In this document: positions 1 to 5,931 of the stretch, piece after piece
Position numbering within the stretch: position 1 is the first letter of the stretch
Layout: each line of letters starts with the position of its first letter
Source of the DNA: Deltaproteobacteria bacterium
GTDB lineage: Bacteria > Desulfobacterota > Desulfobacteria > Desulfobacterales > ETH-SRB1
Direction: 5' to 3'
Assembly: GCA_030262795.1 (NCBI GenBank)
Contig: JAJSZO010000008.1
Location: forward strand, 17,316 to 24,016
Length of the DNA stretch: 6,701 nucleotides
Translations under genes and position numbers: made by a program
Notes under the pieces: generated by a model
What the model saw: the letters and a program-made list of their open reading frames with translations, nothing else
What the model was told of the DNA's origin: nothing
Database searches by the model: none

Positions 1-923
1 TTTTCTTTAAATCTTTCAAACTCAGCGTTTTCAAGGATAAATAAAAGAGATATGCCTGCTGAATCACGGCCTCTTACTTCAAGACAGTCCATAGCGTTTA
101 GAACTGCATTGATATTTTTTACGATTTTTAATGAGGAAGAAGTAATTGGCTGAAAATTTCGGTTAAAAAGCCCCTCAACTTTGACAATATTATCCAGAAA
201 TTCAGAGGTAATGCACCATGAAATATCCTTTAGACTCTCAATTCTACGGGACATTGTATCAACCATATCAGCGTCAAGCCGTCCCATATTATCAGACAAC
301 AATCTTGATTCCCTGCCTATAACGTCATTAAGATTGTCGGTTAGCTTTAAAAGTTTGTTTTGGATATCTTTTCCGGCAAAACATTCAGCAAAATAATCGT
401 CTCCCTTTAAAGACTGCACGCATTGCTGAAATGAGTCTATGAGTTCCCGACCACCCAAATAATCAATAGTTAAAAATTTATTATCTTGAGAAGCGCAGTT
501 CATGTAGCCTTTTTCATCAATCTTTAAGGCCATTTCATCTATTGATGTTAAATCTATATGATCGGTCTTTTTCCCCTTTCGCTTAAAAGAAATAATGCCT
601 GCAATACCGCAACAAAGAATATTTTCACTGCAAGGGAAAAAAATAATGGCATTGTCTGGTAAACCCTCAGCGTTCCTTCCAAAATAAATATCAGATAAAA
701 GATAAGGAAGGACAAAGCCAATTATCCCTTTAACAAGACTAAGGACTCGCCCAAAAATAACTTCACATTTTGATGCACCGATCCATCCCGCATGACTGCG
801 TTGCTCGTCGGTTAAATAGCTCGCTATTCGCCCTCCTCGCGCCTTGTCATGCGAGCGCCTCAATACCTCAAAATGTAAATTTATTTTTGGGCGAATCCTA
901 ACGATTTGCTTAAGATATTTCAT
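1..923 (-). CDS. GlmS-like class-II glutamine amidotransferase domain protein (C-terminus beyond window)
   Basis: This reading frame is open from an ATG at 923 to the left edge, giving 307 residues. A GATase-II-like signature C-G-I-A-G lies at residues 105-109, and R-G-R-D-S-A-G at 283-289 matches the glutamine-binding R-G-Y-D-S-A-G loop of GlmS. In GlmS these motifs are about 70 residues apart; here they are about 178 apart, so there is an extra, mostly helical-looking block of about 110 residues. In GlmS the cysteine is residue 1 after Met removal. Here it is internal, so the protein either needs propeptide cleavage or has lost amidase activity. A sugar-isomerase (SIS) part is expected beyond the edge by analogy with GlmS but is not seen. 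Residues 9-61 are encoded by the palindromic element at 743-898. The gene follows metG after 40 bases and has no clear Shine-Dalgarno sequence. No ATG, GTG or TTG lies in frame between the element and the C-G-I-A-G motif, so the start upstream of the element is preferred. The class is fairly sure, the substrate unknown. Confidence 0.68.
   Translation of the reverse strand, partial: MKYLKQIVRIRPKINLHFEVLRRSHDKARGGRIASYLTDEQRSHAGWIGASKCEVIFGRVLSLVKGIIGFVLPYLLSDIYFGRNAEGLPDNAIIFFPCSENILCCGIAGIISFKRKGKKTDHIDLTSIDEMALKIDEKGYMNCASQDNKFLTIDYLGGRELIDSFQQCVQSLKGDDYFAECFAGKDIQNKLLKLTDNLNDVIGRESRLLSDNMGRLDADMVDTMSRRIESLKDISWCITSEFLDNIVKVEGLFNRNFQPITSSSLKIVKNINAVLNAMDCLEVRGRDSAGISLLFILENAEFERFKE
743..773. 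repeat. Left terminal inverted repeat of the palindromic element
   Basis: This 31-base repeat pairs with 868-898. Mismatches fall at its positions 4, 19 and 22 only. It is preceded by TAA at 740-742. Confidence 0.82.
868..898. repeat. Right terminal inverted repeat of the palindromic element
   Basis: This is the partner of the repeat at 743-773, in inverted orientation. It is followed by TAA at 899-901, the second copy of the possible target duplication. Confidence 0.82.
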
Positions 924-963
924 TTATCACAACCGTTTACAGATTTAAATGTTCATGATTAGT

Positions 964-2883
964 TTAATTCAAAGGAGTCCCTGGCTTAATCTTTTTATCC
1001 ACGGTTCCGACAGCGCAGATATTATCATCAAGAGCGGCCAGCAATATCCCTTTTGACAATATCCCCATAATTTTTGCTGACTTTAAATTAGCCACAACAA
1101 TTACCTGTTTGCCAATAATATCTTTCGGAGTATAACCTTCTGAAATACCGGCCACAATTGTTAGCTTTTTTTCTGCATCAACCTCAATTTTAAGAAGTTT
1201 TTTTGCCCTTGGAATTACTTCAGCATGAACCACGGTAGCTATTCGGAGATCAATTTTATTGAATTCTTCCAGGGATATCTCAGGTTTAAGTGCGGGCGTT
1301 ATCTGTTCTAAAGCGTTTTCATGTGAATAAAGCTCTTTTTCTTTAATATCAACTCTTGGAAAAAGTGTAACTAATTTTGGAAGTTTGGTACCGGACTTTA
1401 TAGTTCCCCATTTTTTTAGAATTTCCAGATTATAATAATTTTCATCAGGCTTCATTCCGAGATGCTTCTGCATGGTTGCGGAGGTACCCGGCATTACAGG
1501 ATAGATAAGACCGGATATGACTCTGAGTCCTTCAAGAAGATTATAAATTACAGCCGCAAGCTGTTTTCTGCTGGATTTTTTCTTCGCAAGTTCCCATGGT
1601 GCCGTGACATCAACATATTTGTTCATCCGGCTTATAAATTCCCAGATAGCTATAAGCGCCTTATGAAATGCAAAATTTTCCATGGCGTTTTCGAAGTTAT
1701 CAATAGTTTTCATTGCATTTGATTCAAGGCCAAACTGTAACTCCTGCTCTACAACAAAATCAACTTCCGGAATTTCCCCTGAAAAATATTTGTGAGCCAT
1801 TGCAAGAACTCTGCTAAATAGATTTCCCAGATCATTCGCCAGGTCGGAATTAATGCGCTGTACCATAGCTTCTTCAGAAAAACCGGAATCAAGGCCAAAT
1901 ACCATATCTCGCATGATAAAAAACCTGAACGTATCCAGTCCGTATTTATTTTTTACTTGAAGAGGTTCTACCACGTTACCAAGACTTTTGGACATCTTGC
2001 TTTGGTCAACATTCCAGTATCCATGGACATTCAGACGTTTATAAACCGGGATGCCTGCTGCCTTCAGCATAATAGGCCAGTAAATAGCATGAGGCTTAAG
2101 GATATCTTTGGCAACAATGTGATTAACATGCGGCCAGAATTTTTTAAAAAATTCTCCATCAGGGTATCCAATAGCAGAAATATAATTTATTAAAGCATCG
2201 AACCAGACATATGTTACATAGTTGTCATCAAATGGAAGACTGATACCCCACCCTAAACGTGTTTTTGGACGGGATATGCACAGGTCTTCAAGCGGCTCGC
2301 TTAGAAAAGACAAAACTTCATTTCTGTACCGCTCCGGGCGTATGAAATCAGGATTATTATTAATATGGTTTATAAGCCAGTCCTGATAACGGCTCATCTT
2401 AAAAAAATAATTGGATTCCTTGATAACTTCAGGCTCTGTTTTATGATCAGGGCATCTGCCGTCAACAAGCTCACGCTCGGTGTAAAACCGTTCACAGCCA
2501 AAACAGTAAAGCCCTTCATATTCGCTAAAATATATTTCACCCGAATCATATATTTTTTGCAGTATATGCCTTACCACTGCGATATGAGCTGGATCTGTAG
2601 TGCGTATAAAATAATTGTATCTAATTCCAAGTTCCGGACAAAGGTCTTTAAAAAGACTGCTTATTTTATCTACGTATGCCTTGGGGCTAATATTCTCCTT
2701 TTTTGCGGCGCGAACAATTTTGTCTCCATGCTCATCAGTCCCGGTAAGAAAAAAAGTCTCTCTATCACGCATTAAATTATATCTGCATGCAACATCCGCA
2801 ACAATGCTGGAATAAGCATGTCCCAGATGAGGCCTTGCATTAACATAATAGATAGGTGTTGTTATATAAAATGGTTCAGACAT
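964..2883 (-). CDS. metG: Methionyl-tRNA synthetase with C-terminal tRNA-binding domain
   Basis: The enzyme charges tRNA-Met with methionine using ATP in the cytoplasm. All landmarks of a class-I synthetase are visible in its 639 residues. The HIGH-type motif H-L-G-H is at 19-22, and K-M-S-K-S is at 296-300. A single zinc knot has Cys127, Cys130, Cys144 and His147, the C3H arrangement of Thermus-type MetRS rather than the two-knot E. coli form. The anticodon-binding helical domain spans roughly 350-490, including the T-A-P-W segment near 427-430. A Trbp111-like OB-fold follows at about 535-639, starting D-L-R-I-A-T, which helps tRNA binding and dimerisation in family members. The ATG at 2883 is supported by a strong Shine-Dalgarno sequence and by the N-terminal match to the family. 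It lies 29 bases after ricT in the same probable operon. Length and motifs are normal; nothing suggests decay. Confidence 0.98.
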   Translation of the reverse strand: MSEPFYITTPIYYVNARPHLGHAYSSIVADVACRYNLMRDRETFFLTGTDEHGDKIVRAAKKENISPKAYVDKISSLFKDLCPELGIRYNYFIRTTDPAHIAVVRHILQKIYDSGEIYFSEYEGLYCFGCERFYTERELVDGRCPDHKTEPEVIKESNYFFKMSRYQDWLINHINNNPDFIRPERYRNEVLSFLSEPLEDLCISRPKTRLGWGISLPFDDNYVTYVWFDALINYISAIGYPDGEFFKKFWPHVNHIVAKDILKPHAIYWPIMLKAAGIPVYKRLNVHGYWNVDQSKMSKSLGNVVEPLQVKNKYGLDTFRFFIMRDMVFGLDSGFSEEAMVQRINSDLANDLGNLFSRVLAMAHKYFSGEIPEVDFVVEQELQFGLESNAMKTIDNFENAMENFAFHKALIAIWEFISRMNKYVDVTAPWELAKKKSSRKQLAAVIYNLLEGLRVISGLIYPVMPGTSATMQKHLGMKPDENYYNLEILKKWGTIKSGTKLPKLVTLFPRVDIKEKELYSHENALEQITPALKPEISLEEFNKIDLRIATVVHAEVIPRAKKLLKIEVDAEKKLTIVAGISEGYTPKDIIGKQVIVVANLKSAKIMGILSKGILLAALDDNICAVGTVDKKIKPGTPLN

Positions 2884-2890
2884 TCCCTAT

Positions 2891-2898
2891 TCCTTTCC
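2891..2898 (-). promoter_or_regulatory. Ribosome binding site of metG
   Basis: GGAAAGGA on the minus strand lies 7 bases before the metG ATG and fixes that start. It sits in the 29-base gap after the ricT stop. Confidence 0.8.
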
Positions 2899-2912
2899 TT
2901 TTATACTTATAC

Positions 2913-3707
2913 CTAAGTTGTAATTTCGTCTAATCCGGCCTCTATTTCTGAACCGTTATCTAAACGAACGGTCATCCTGTTACATATTAAGTTATGACGA
3001 ATAACTTTGCCCTTGCCACTATTCGTATCTACAGATTTGCCTATTCTGGGAAATTTTTTCCTCAATTTTTGATAGGTGTTATGTTCAAAAGTCAGACAGC
3101 ACATAAGGCGACCACACATGCCGGATATCTTGGTTGGGTTCAAGGACAAATTCTGATCCTTTGCCATGCGTATGGACACAGGATCAAATTTTTTTATGAA
3201 TACCGAACAGCAAATTTTACGCCCGCATCTTCCAACACCACCACACATCTTTGCCTGGTTGCGTATTCCTACCTGCCGCATCTCAATTTTTACACCAAAC
3301 TCTTTGACCAGCATCTTTACGAGCTGCCGGAAATCCACACGGCCTTCAGATGTGAAAAAAAATGTTAATTTACTTGTATCAAAAGTGCTTTCAACAGAAA
3401 AAAGATTCATTTTAAGCTTTAATTGTATTATGCAATCAAGACAAAAAGCGTAACTTGCTTTTTCTATAACAAGATTTTTCTTTCTTTGCTCAAGATCATC
3501 TTCATTGGCTAAACGAAAAACCTGTTTCAAAGGCTTATTCGACAACTTTTCCTCATAGGGGACAGGTGAAATAGCAACGACCCCCAACCCAAGCCCCTGC
3601 TCGGTTTCAACAATCACATTATCATCTTTATTTAAAACAAATGCACCGCAGTCAAAGTCATAAAGCTTACCGGCAGGTCTAAATCTTATTCTAACAATTT
3701 TTCTCAT
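2913..3707 (-). CDS. ricT: PSP1-domain protein RicT (YaaT) with Fe-S-type cysteines
   Basis: The 264-residue protein has the typical opening V-R-I-R-F-R-P-A-G-K-L-Y-D-F-D and a PSP1 C-terminal domain at roughly 60-145. After it comes a cysteine-rich part: Cys155, 161, 166 and 167 in C-G-G-V-G-R-C-G-R-K-I-C-C, then Cys198, 203 and 204 in C-G-R-L-M-C-C. In Bacillus, RicT (YaaT) works with RicA and RicF in a complex that binds [4Fe-4S] clusters and affects mRNA maturation by RNase Y and sporulation phosphorelay flux. Whether that role holds in a deltaproteobacterium is unknown; neither ricA nor ricF is seen here. The gene starts 12 bases after the holB stop. AAGGA within the end of holB is the nearest Shine-Dalgarno-like stretch, so translation is probably coupled. 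The stop is TAG. Family identity is sure, function by analogy only. Confidence 0.94.
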   Translation of the reverse strand: MRKIVRIRFRPAGKLYDFDCGAFVLNKDDNVIVETEQGLGLGVVAISPVPYEEKLSNKPLKQVFRLANEDDLEQRKKNLVIEKASYAFCLDCIIQLKLKMNLFSVESTFDTSKLTFFFTSEGRVDFRQLVKMLVKEFGVKIEMRQVGIRNQAKMCGGVGRCGRKICCSVFIKKFDPVSIRMAKDQNLSLNPTKISGMCGRLMCCLTFEHNTYQKLRKKFPRIGKSVDTNSGKGKVIRHNLICNRMTVRLDNGSEIEAGLDEITT

Positions 3708-3719
3708 ATTTCAAATTTC

Positions 3720-4784
3720 TCAATCCTTGCACAGCCATTCTACCCTTGCAAACTTCAACATCATTATTTCTAAAGTCAGTCTTAAATTCGCGTTTGCCTT
3801 TATGTCTTTCTGTGCTGTCTGAATGACTTCTATTTGTGAAAGAAGCGATTTGACCGAAATTTTCCGGGAAACATATTGAATCTTGTGGCTCAAGTCCTTG
3901 TTTATAATTTTTTCAGGACTATACTTATAAATAATCAGGTCACGCAAATAAGTTTTAATAATCTCAAGCGAATCCTGAATAATTTCTTTGTTCTTTGACA
4001 ACCTTTCCGCAAATGAAAAAAGTATAATAATTGGCTGTAACAACAAAGAATCAGTCTGTTCCAATCCAATGATATTTAATACCCAGTCTCTAAGGCAAAT
4101 CCAATTCACCCGGCTATTCTTTCTTGTCATAGAAAGAGCCCTGGCTATACTCCCGTTTGCCATAGCTGAAAATATTGATGCATCTTCAGCATTAAGTCCA
4201 TGTTTTTCAATTAGAAAGGTTTCTATCTTTTCTCTGGAAATGGGGCTGAACCTGATATGCTGACAGCGCGATACAATAGTTGGAAGTAAATCAGATGTTT
4301 GCAAGGAAGTAAGGATTAAAACAGTTCGCTCAGGTGGTTCTTCCAACACTTTAAGCAGAGCATTGGCTGCTTGAGGATTCATGGCCTGGGCATCAGAAAT
4401 TATAATAATACGCAATCTTGCTTCGTATGGCTTCAGAGAAAGAGTATCACAGATATCACGAATTTGTTTAATCTTGATAAAGTCACCGGACGGCTCAACT
4501 CGAATTATATCCGGATGATTACCTGACCGGATCTTCATGCATGATCTGCAACAACCACAGGGATCGACTACCGGCAGGTAGTCATCAGAAAAATGGCCAT
4601 TATTGGGCGTGGTTCCGCTCCCTTCACAATTGCATGCCATTGCGAAAACGAGAGCCGCAGTACTTTTCCCAATTCCGTCAGTACCGGTAAAAAGAAGGGC
4701 ACTCGGTATGGTATTGTTCAAAAGAATATTTTTTAAAAGTCTTATTGGCTGTTCTTGATCTATTATTGATTCAAACCGGGACAC
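3720..4784 (-). CDS. holB: DNA polymerase III delta' subunit (clamp loader)
   Basis: Delta' is the stator subunit of the clamp loader that opens the beta ring and loads it on primed DNA. Over its 354 residues one sees an AAA+ module: Walker A G-T-D-G-I-G-K-S-T at 34-42, a Walker-B-like I-I-I-S-D-A-Q at 127-133, and the arginine-finger motif S-R-C at 172-174. A zinc module uses Cys53, 76, 79 and 82. The gap between the first and second cysteine is 22 residues, against 8 in E. coli, because of an inserted loop at about 55-75. The intact P-loop lysine (Lys40) differs from E. coli delta', which cannot bind ATP, but is common elsewhere. The C-terminal helical domain (about 220-354) is shorter and unlike DnaX, which argues against tau/gamma. 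The start is GTG, 4 bases after the IHF-like gene stop and without an obvious Shine-Dalgarno sequence, suggesting translational coupling. Confidence 0.95.
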   Translation of the reverse strand: MSRFESIIDQEQPIRLLKNILLNNTIPSALLFTGTDGIGKSTAALVFAMACNCEGSGTTPNNGHFSDDYLPVVDPCGCCRSCMKIRSGNHPDIIRVEPSGDFIKIKQIRDICDTLSLKPYEARLRIIIISDAQAMNPQAANALLKVLEEPPERTVLILTSLQTSDLLPTIVSRCQHIRFSPISREKIETFLIEKHGLNAEDASIFSAMANGSIARALSMTRKNSRVNWICLRDWVLNIIGLEQTDSLLLQPIIILFSFAERLSKNKEIIQDSLEIIKTYLRDLIIYKYSPEKIINKDLSHKIQYVSRKISVKSLLSQIEVIQTAQKDIKANANLRLTLEIMMLKFARVEWLCKD

Positions 4785-4788
4785 AAAT

Positions 4789-5064
4789 TTAATTATCTAC
4801 TCGTTCTTTCAGTTCTTTCCCTGATTTAAAAAAAGGAAGTCTTTTGGGTTTTATTATTACCTTCTCACCGCTTTTTGGATTTCTTCCTGTGTAGCTTTTG
4901 TATTCTTTAACAAAAAAACTGCAGAGACCTCTTATTTCAACACGCTCACCTTTTGCCATAGCTTCTGACATACTATCAAAAAATATTTGAACAACCTTTG
5001 CCGCCTCTAATTTTGAAATATTAGCTTCGGTTTTCAAAACTGAAATAAGTTCCAATTTATTCAT
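4789..5064 (-). CDS. IHF/HU family DNA-bending protein (IHF-beta-like)
   Basis: This 91-residue protein has the normal length and order of the HU/IHF family: two N-terminal dimerising helices (about 3-38), then the beta-arm. The arm carries the conserved R-N-P at 61-63, whose proline inserts between base pairs and kinks DNA. The end P-F-F-K-S-G-K-E-L-K-E-R-V is typical of IHF-beta-like proteins. An oddity is R-G-L-C-S-F at 45-50, where the family usually has R-G-F-G-S-F, so a cysteine replaces the second glycine. The chosen ATG at 5064 has GGAGGA 6 bases upstream; an in-frame ATG at 5082 would add six residues but overlaps that ribosome binding site and is rejected. It heads the tightly packed holB-ricT-metG gene run. 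It could act as a homodimer or with an alpha partner encoded elsewhere; the sequence cannot decide. Confidence 0.94.
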   Translation of the reverse strand: MNKLELISVLKTEANISKLEAAKVVQIFFDSMSEAMAKGERVEIRGLCSFFVKEYKSYTGRNPKSGEKVIIKPKRLPFFKSGKELKERVDN

Positions 5065-5070
5065 ATATAA

Positions 5071-5076
5071 TCCTCC
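5071..5076 (-). promoter_or_regulatory. Ribosome binding site of the IHF-like gene
   Basis: GGAGGA on the minus strand, 6 bases before the ATG at 5064. It decides this start against the upstream in-frame ATG at 5082. Confidence 0.88.
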
Positions 5077-5103
5077 ATGCAATAACTGATAATTTTATAT
5101 ATT

Positions 5104-5132
5104 CTATTAAACATAAGTTCATAAGGAGTCAA
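5104..5132 (-). promoter_or_regulatory. Candidate sigma70 promoter for the IHF-holB-ricT-metG operon
   Basis: TTGACT (5132-5127, minus strand) matches the -35 consensus at 5 of 6. The -10 is ambiguous: TAATAG at a 17-base spacing is a poor match (3/6), TTTAAT is better (5/6) but only 15 bases away, and TAGAAT (5/6) is 20 away. It lies just after the NusG-paralog stop, in a 72-base gap, so the IHF operon need not depend on the upstream gene. No terminator hairpin is visible in the gap. Confidence 0.42.
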
Positions 5133-5136
5133 GTAG

Positions 5137-5673
5137 TTATGCTAATATTTTGGATATTATTTCAACATCATCTTCCCTGATCTCCACACTTGCAAACTGG
5201 CCGAGAGCTTCAAGATAAATCATGACGCTCTCTTTCCCCTTATATCGGATAAAAGTTCCGGTTACACCGGCAAAAGGGCCGTCAATAACCATAACCGGTT
5301 CTCCCTTCCTTAATCGGATGCCGGTTGTCACAGGGTTATTGCCGGCTACCATGATTTTCAACGACTCAATACTCTCCGGAGGAACCGGAAGAGGAACGTT
5401 CTTGCTCCCAATTATACGAACAGCTCCAACAGTTTTAACGATTTCAATATGTTCATAAGGGTTAAGGTCTGTTTTAACAAACACATATCCCGGAAAAAGA
5501 GGCACTTGAATCATAACTTTTCTATCGCGGCGTTTGCTCCTGATCTTAATCTTTGGGAGAAAAACCTCTATTGTTTTTTTTGCAAGTCCTTCATTTACAA
5601 CATTTTCGAACCTGCTTTTTGTATGAAGAACATACCATGACCGAATAAGTTTATCTATATCATTTTTTATCAT
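5137..5673 (-). CDS. Specialised NusG paralog, UpxY/RfaH-type transcription antiterminator
   Basis: NusG-family proteins bind RNA polymerase and change pausing and termination; specialised paralogs (RfaH, UpxY, LoaP) act on particular long operons such as polysaccharide or natural-product clusters. The 178-residue protein has an NGN domain at about 12-108, opening W-Y-V-L-H-T-K-S-R-F-E, with the characteristic P-L-F-P-G-Y-V-F-V at 58-66, and a KOW domain at about 123-150 (K-G-E-P-V-M-V-I-D-G-P-F-A-G-V-T-G). Features such as F-L-P-K and R-R-D-R, and the absence of secE or rplK next door, point to a paralog and not core NusG. The ATG at 5673 is chosen. A TTG two codons upstream (5679) is possible, directly after an in-frame stop; neither has a clear ribosome binding site. 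It lies upstream of the IHF operon and diverges from a RiPP-type radical SAM gene. Its target is not visible here. Confidence 0.87.
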   Translation of the reverse strand: MIKNDIDKLIRSWYVLHTKSRFENVVNEGLAKKTIEVFLPKIKIRSKRRDRKVMIQVPLFPGYVFVKTDLNPYEHIEIVKTVGAVRIIGSKNVPLPVPPESIESLKIMVAGNNPVTTGIRLRKGEPVMVIDGPFAGVTGTFIRYKGKESVMIYLEALGQFASVEIREDDVEIISKILA

Positions 5674-5730
5674 ATTCAATTAGTTAGGAGATTTTTTCCA
5701 CACACGGATTGAAGCATCCGGCTTGTTTGG

Positions 5731-5761
5731 GCTACAAATTCATCAACATACAGTTTGTAGC
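5731..5761 (-). promoter_or_regulatory. Hairpin in the 5' leader of the NusG paralog
   Basis: GCTACAAA (5731-5738) and TTTGTAGC (5754-5761) form a perfect 8-base-pair stem with a 15-base loop, about 60 bases before the start codon. A smaller stem, CGGAT (5705-5709) with ATCCG (5716-5720), follows in the transcript. Neither is followed by a U-run on the minus strand, so they are not intrinsic terminators. They may be pausing or mRNA-stability structures, or chance. Confidence 0.35.
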
Positions 5762-5791
5762 AGGATAAACAAAAACAACTTTTACAACTGA

Positions 5792-5820
5792 AATTTACGC
5801 TAAAAACATCAAACCTGCAA
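5792..5820 (-). promoter_or_regulatory. Weak candidate promoter of the NusG paralog
   Basis: TTGCAG (5820-5815) and TAAATT (5797-5792) lie 17 bases apart on the minus strand. The hexamers match the sigma70 consensus at only 3 and 4 of 6 positions. It would give a leader of about 110 bases that contains the hairpins at 5731-5761 and 5705-5720. Confidence 0.28.
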
Positions 5821-5832
5821 TACAAACATCTA

Positions 5833-5844
5833 ATAAACGTTTAT
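5833..5844. promoter_or_regulatory. Perfect 12-base palindrome, possible operator
   Basis: ATAAACGTTTAT is a perfect palindrome. It lies 12 bases upstream of the -35 of the rightward promoter and 12 bases upstream of the weak leftward one. That position between divergent genes would suit a dimeric regulator. AT-rich palindromes also arise by chance, so this is a modest call. Confidence 0.35.
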
Positions 5845-5856
5845 AAAAAAATCTGC

Positions 5857-5885
5857 TTGAGAAAAGCACTAAAAAGAATTATTAT
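5857..5885 (+). promoter_or_regulatory. Sigma70-like promoter of the radical SAM gene
   Basis: TTGAGA (5857-5862) and TATTAT (5880-5885) each match the consensus at 5 of 6, with the ideal 17-base spacing. Transcription would start near 5892, giving a leader of about 40 bases before the ATG at 5932. Confidence 0.62.
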
Positions 5886-5892
5886 TCATCAA

Positions 5893-5928
5893 ATGGCAGA
5901 ATTCCCTGAACCCTGCTACGCCTATTAA
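5893..5928 (+). other. Eleven-codon mini-ORF in the radical SAM leader
   Basis: ATG to TAA encodes M-A-E-F-P-E-P-C-Y-A-Y. It begins about one base after the predicted transcript start and ends 3 bases before the radical SAM ATG, in the same frame. There is no ribosome binding site, so translation would have to be leaderless. It may be a leader peptide that couples translation of the next gene, or simply chance. Confidence 0.2.
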
Positions 5929-5931
5929 TAT

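Larger units (their letters stand above)
743..898. mobile_element. MITE-like palindromic element inserted in frame in the amidotransferase gene
   Basis: The 156-base segment begins GGACTCGCCCAAAAATAA and ends with the near-exact reverse complement of that. The terminal inverted repeats are 31 bases and match at 28 positions. Inner inverted repeats share the same centre near 821: CGCATGAC at 789-796 pairs with GTCATGCG at 846-853, and AATAGC at 815-820 with GCTATT at 823-828. The whole element can therefore fold into one long imperfect hairpin. TAA occurs directly outside both ends (740-742 and 899-901) and could be a 3-base target duplication. The interior (774-867) is about 58% GC by hand count, in a clearly AT-rich host gene. 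Deleting the element plus one TAA removes exactly 159 bases (53 codons) and joins the frame cleanly as K-Q-I-V-S-L-V-K-G. It carries no transposase, so it would move only with help in trans. Confidence 0.8.

Noticed and set aside
181..396. Plus-strand 71-codon reading frame
   Set aside because: It lies opposite the amidotransferase gene, whose minus-strand frame carries recognisable motifs; the plus-strand product resembles nothing and has no ribosome binding site.
1..923. Amidotransferase as a pseudogene broken by the palindromic element
   Set aside because: The frame stays open through the element and on to the window edge, and both amidotransferase motifs are intact, so an in-frame insertion is the simpler reading.
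2365..2775. Plus-strand 136-codon reading frame and similar shorter ones at 1462-1722, 1957-2193 and 2615-2815
   Set aside because: All are antisense shadows of metG, which is complete and has all catalytic motifs.
2994..3453. Two plus-strand frames opposite ricT
   Set aside because: Shadows of the cysteine-rich ricT coding sequence; no family resemblance.
4789..5082. Longer start of the IHF-like protein at 5082
   Set aside because: That ATG overlaps the GGAGGA ribosome binding site of the ATG at 5064, and the added six residues are not part of the family.
5137..5679. TTG start of the NusG paralog at 5679
   Set aside because: An ATG two codons later is more likely; the TTG has no ribosome binding site and follows directly on a stop. 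It cannot be fully excluded.
5705..5720. CGGAT/ATCCG stem as a transcription terminator
   Set aside because: No run of U follows the stem on the minus strand, and on the plus strand there is no upstream gene to terminate.
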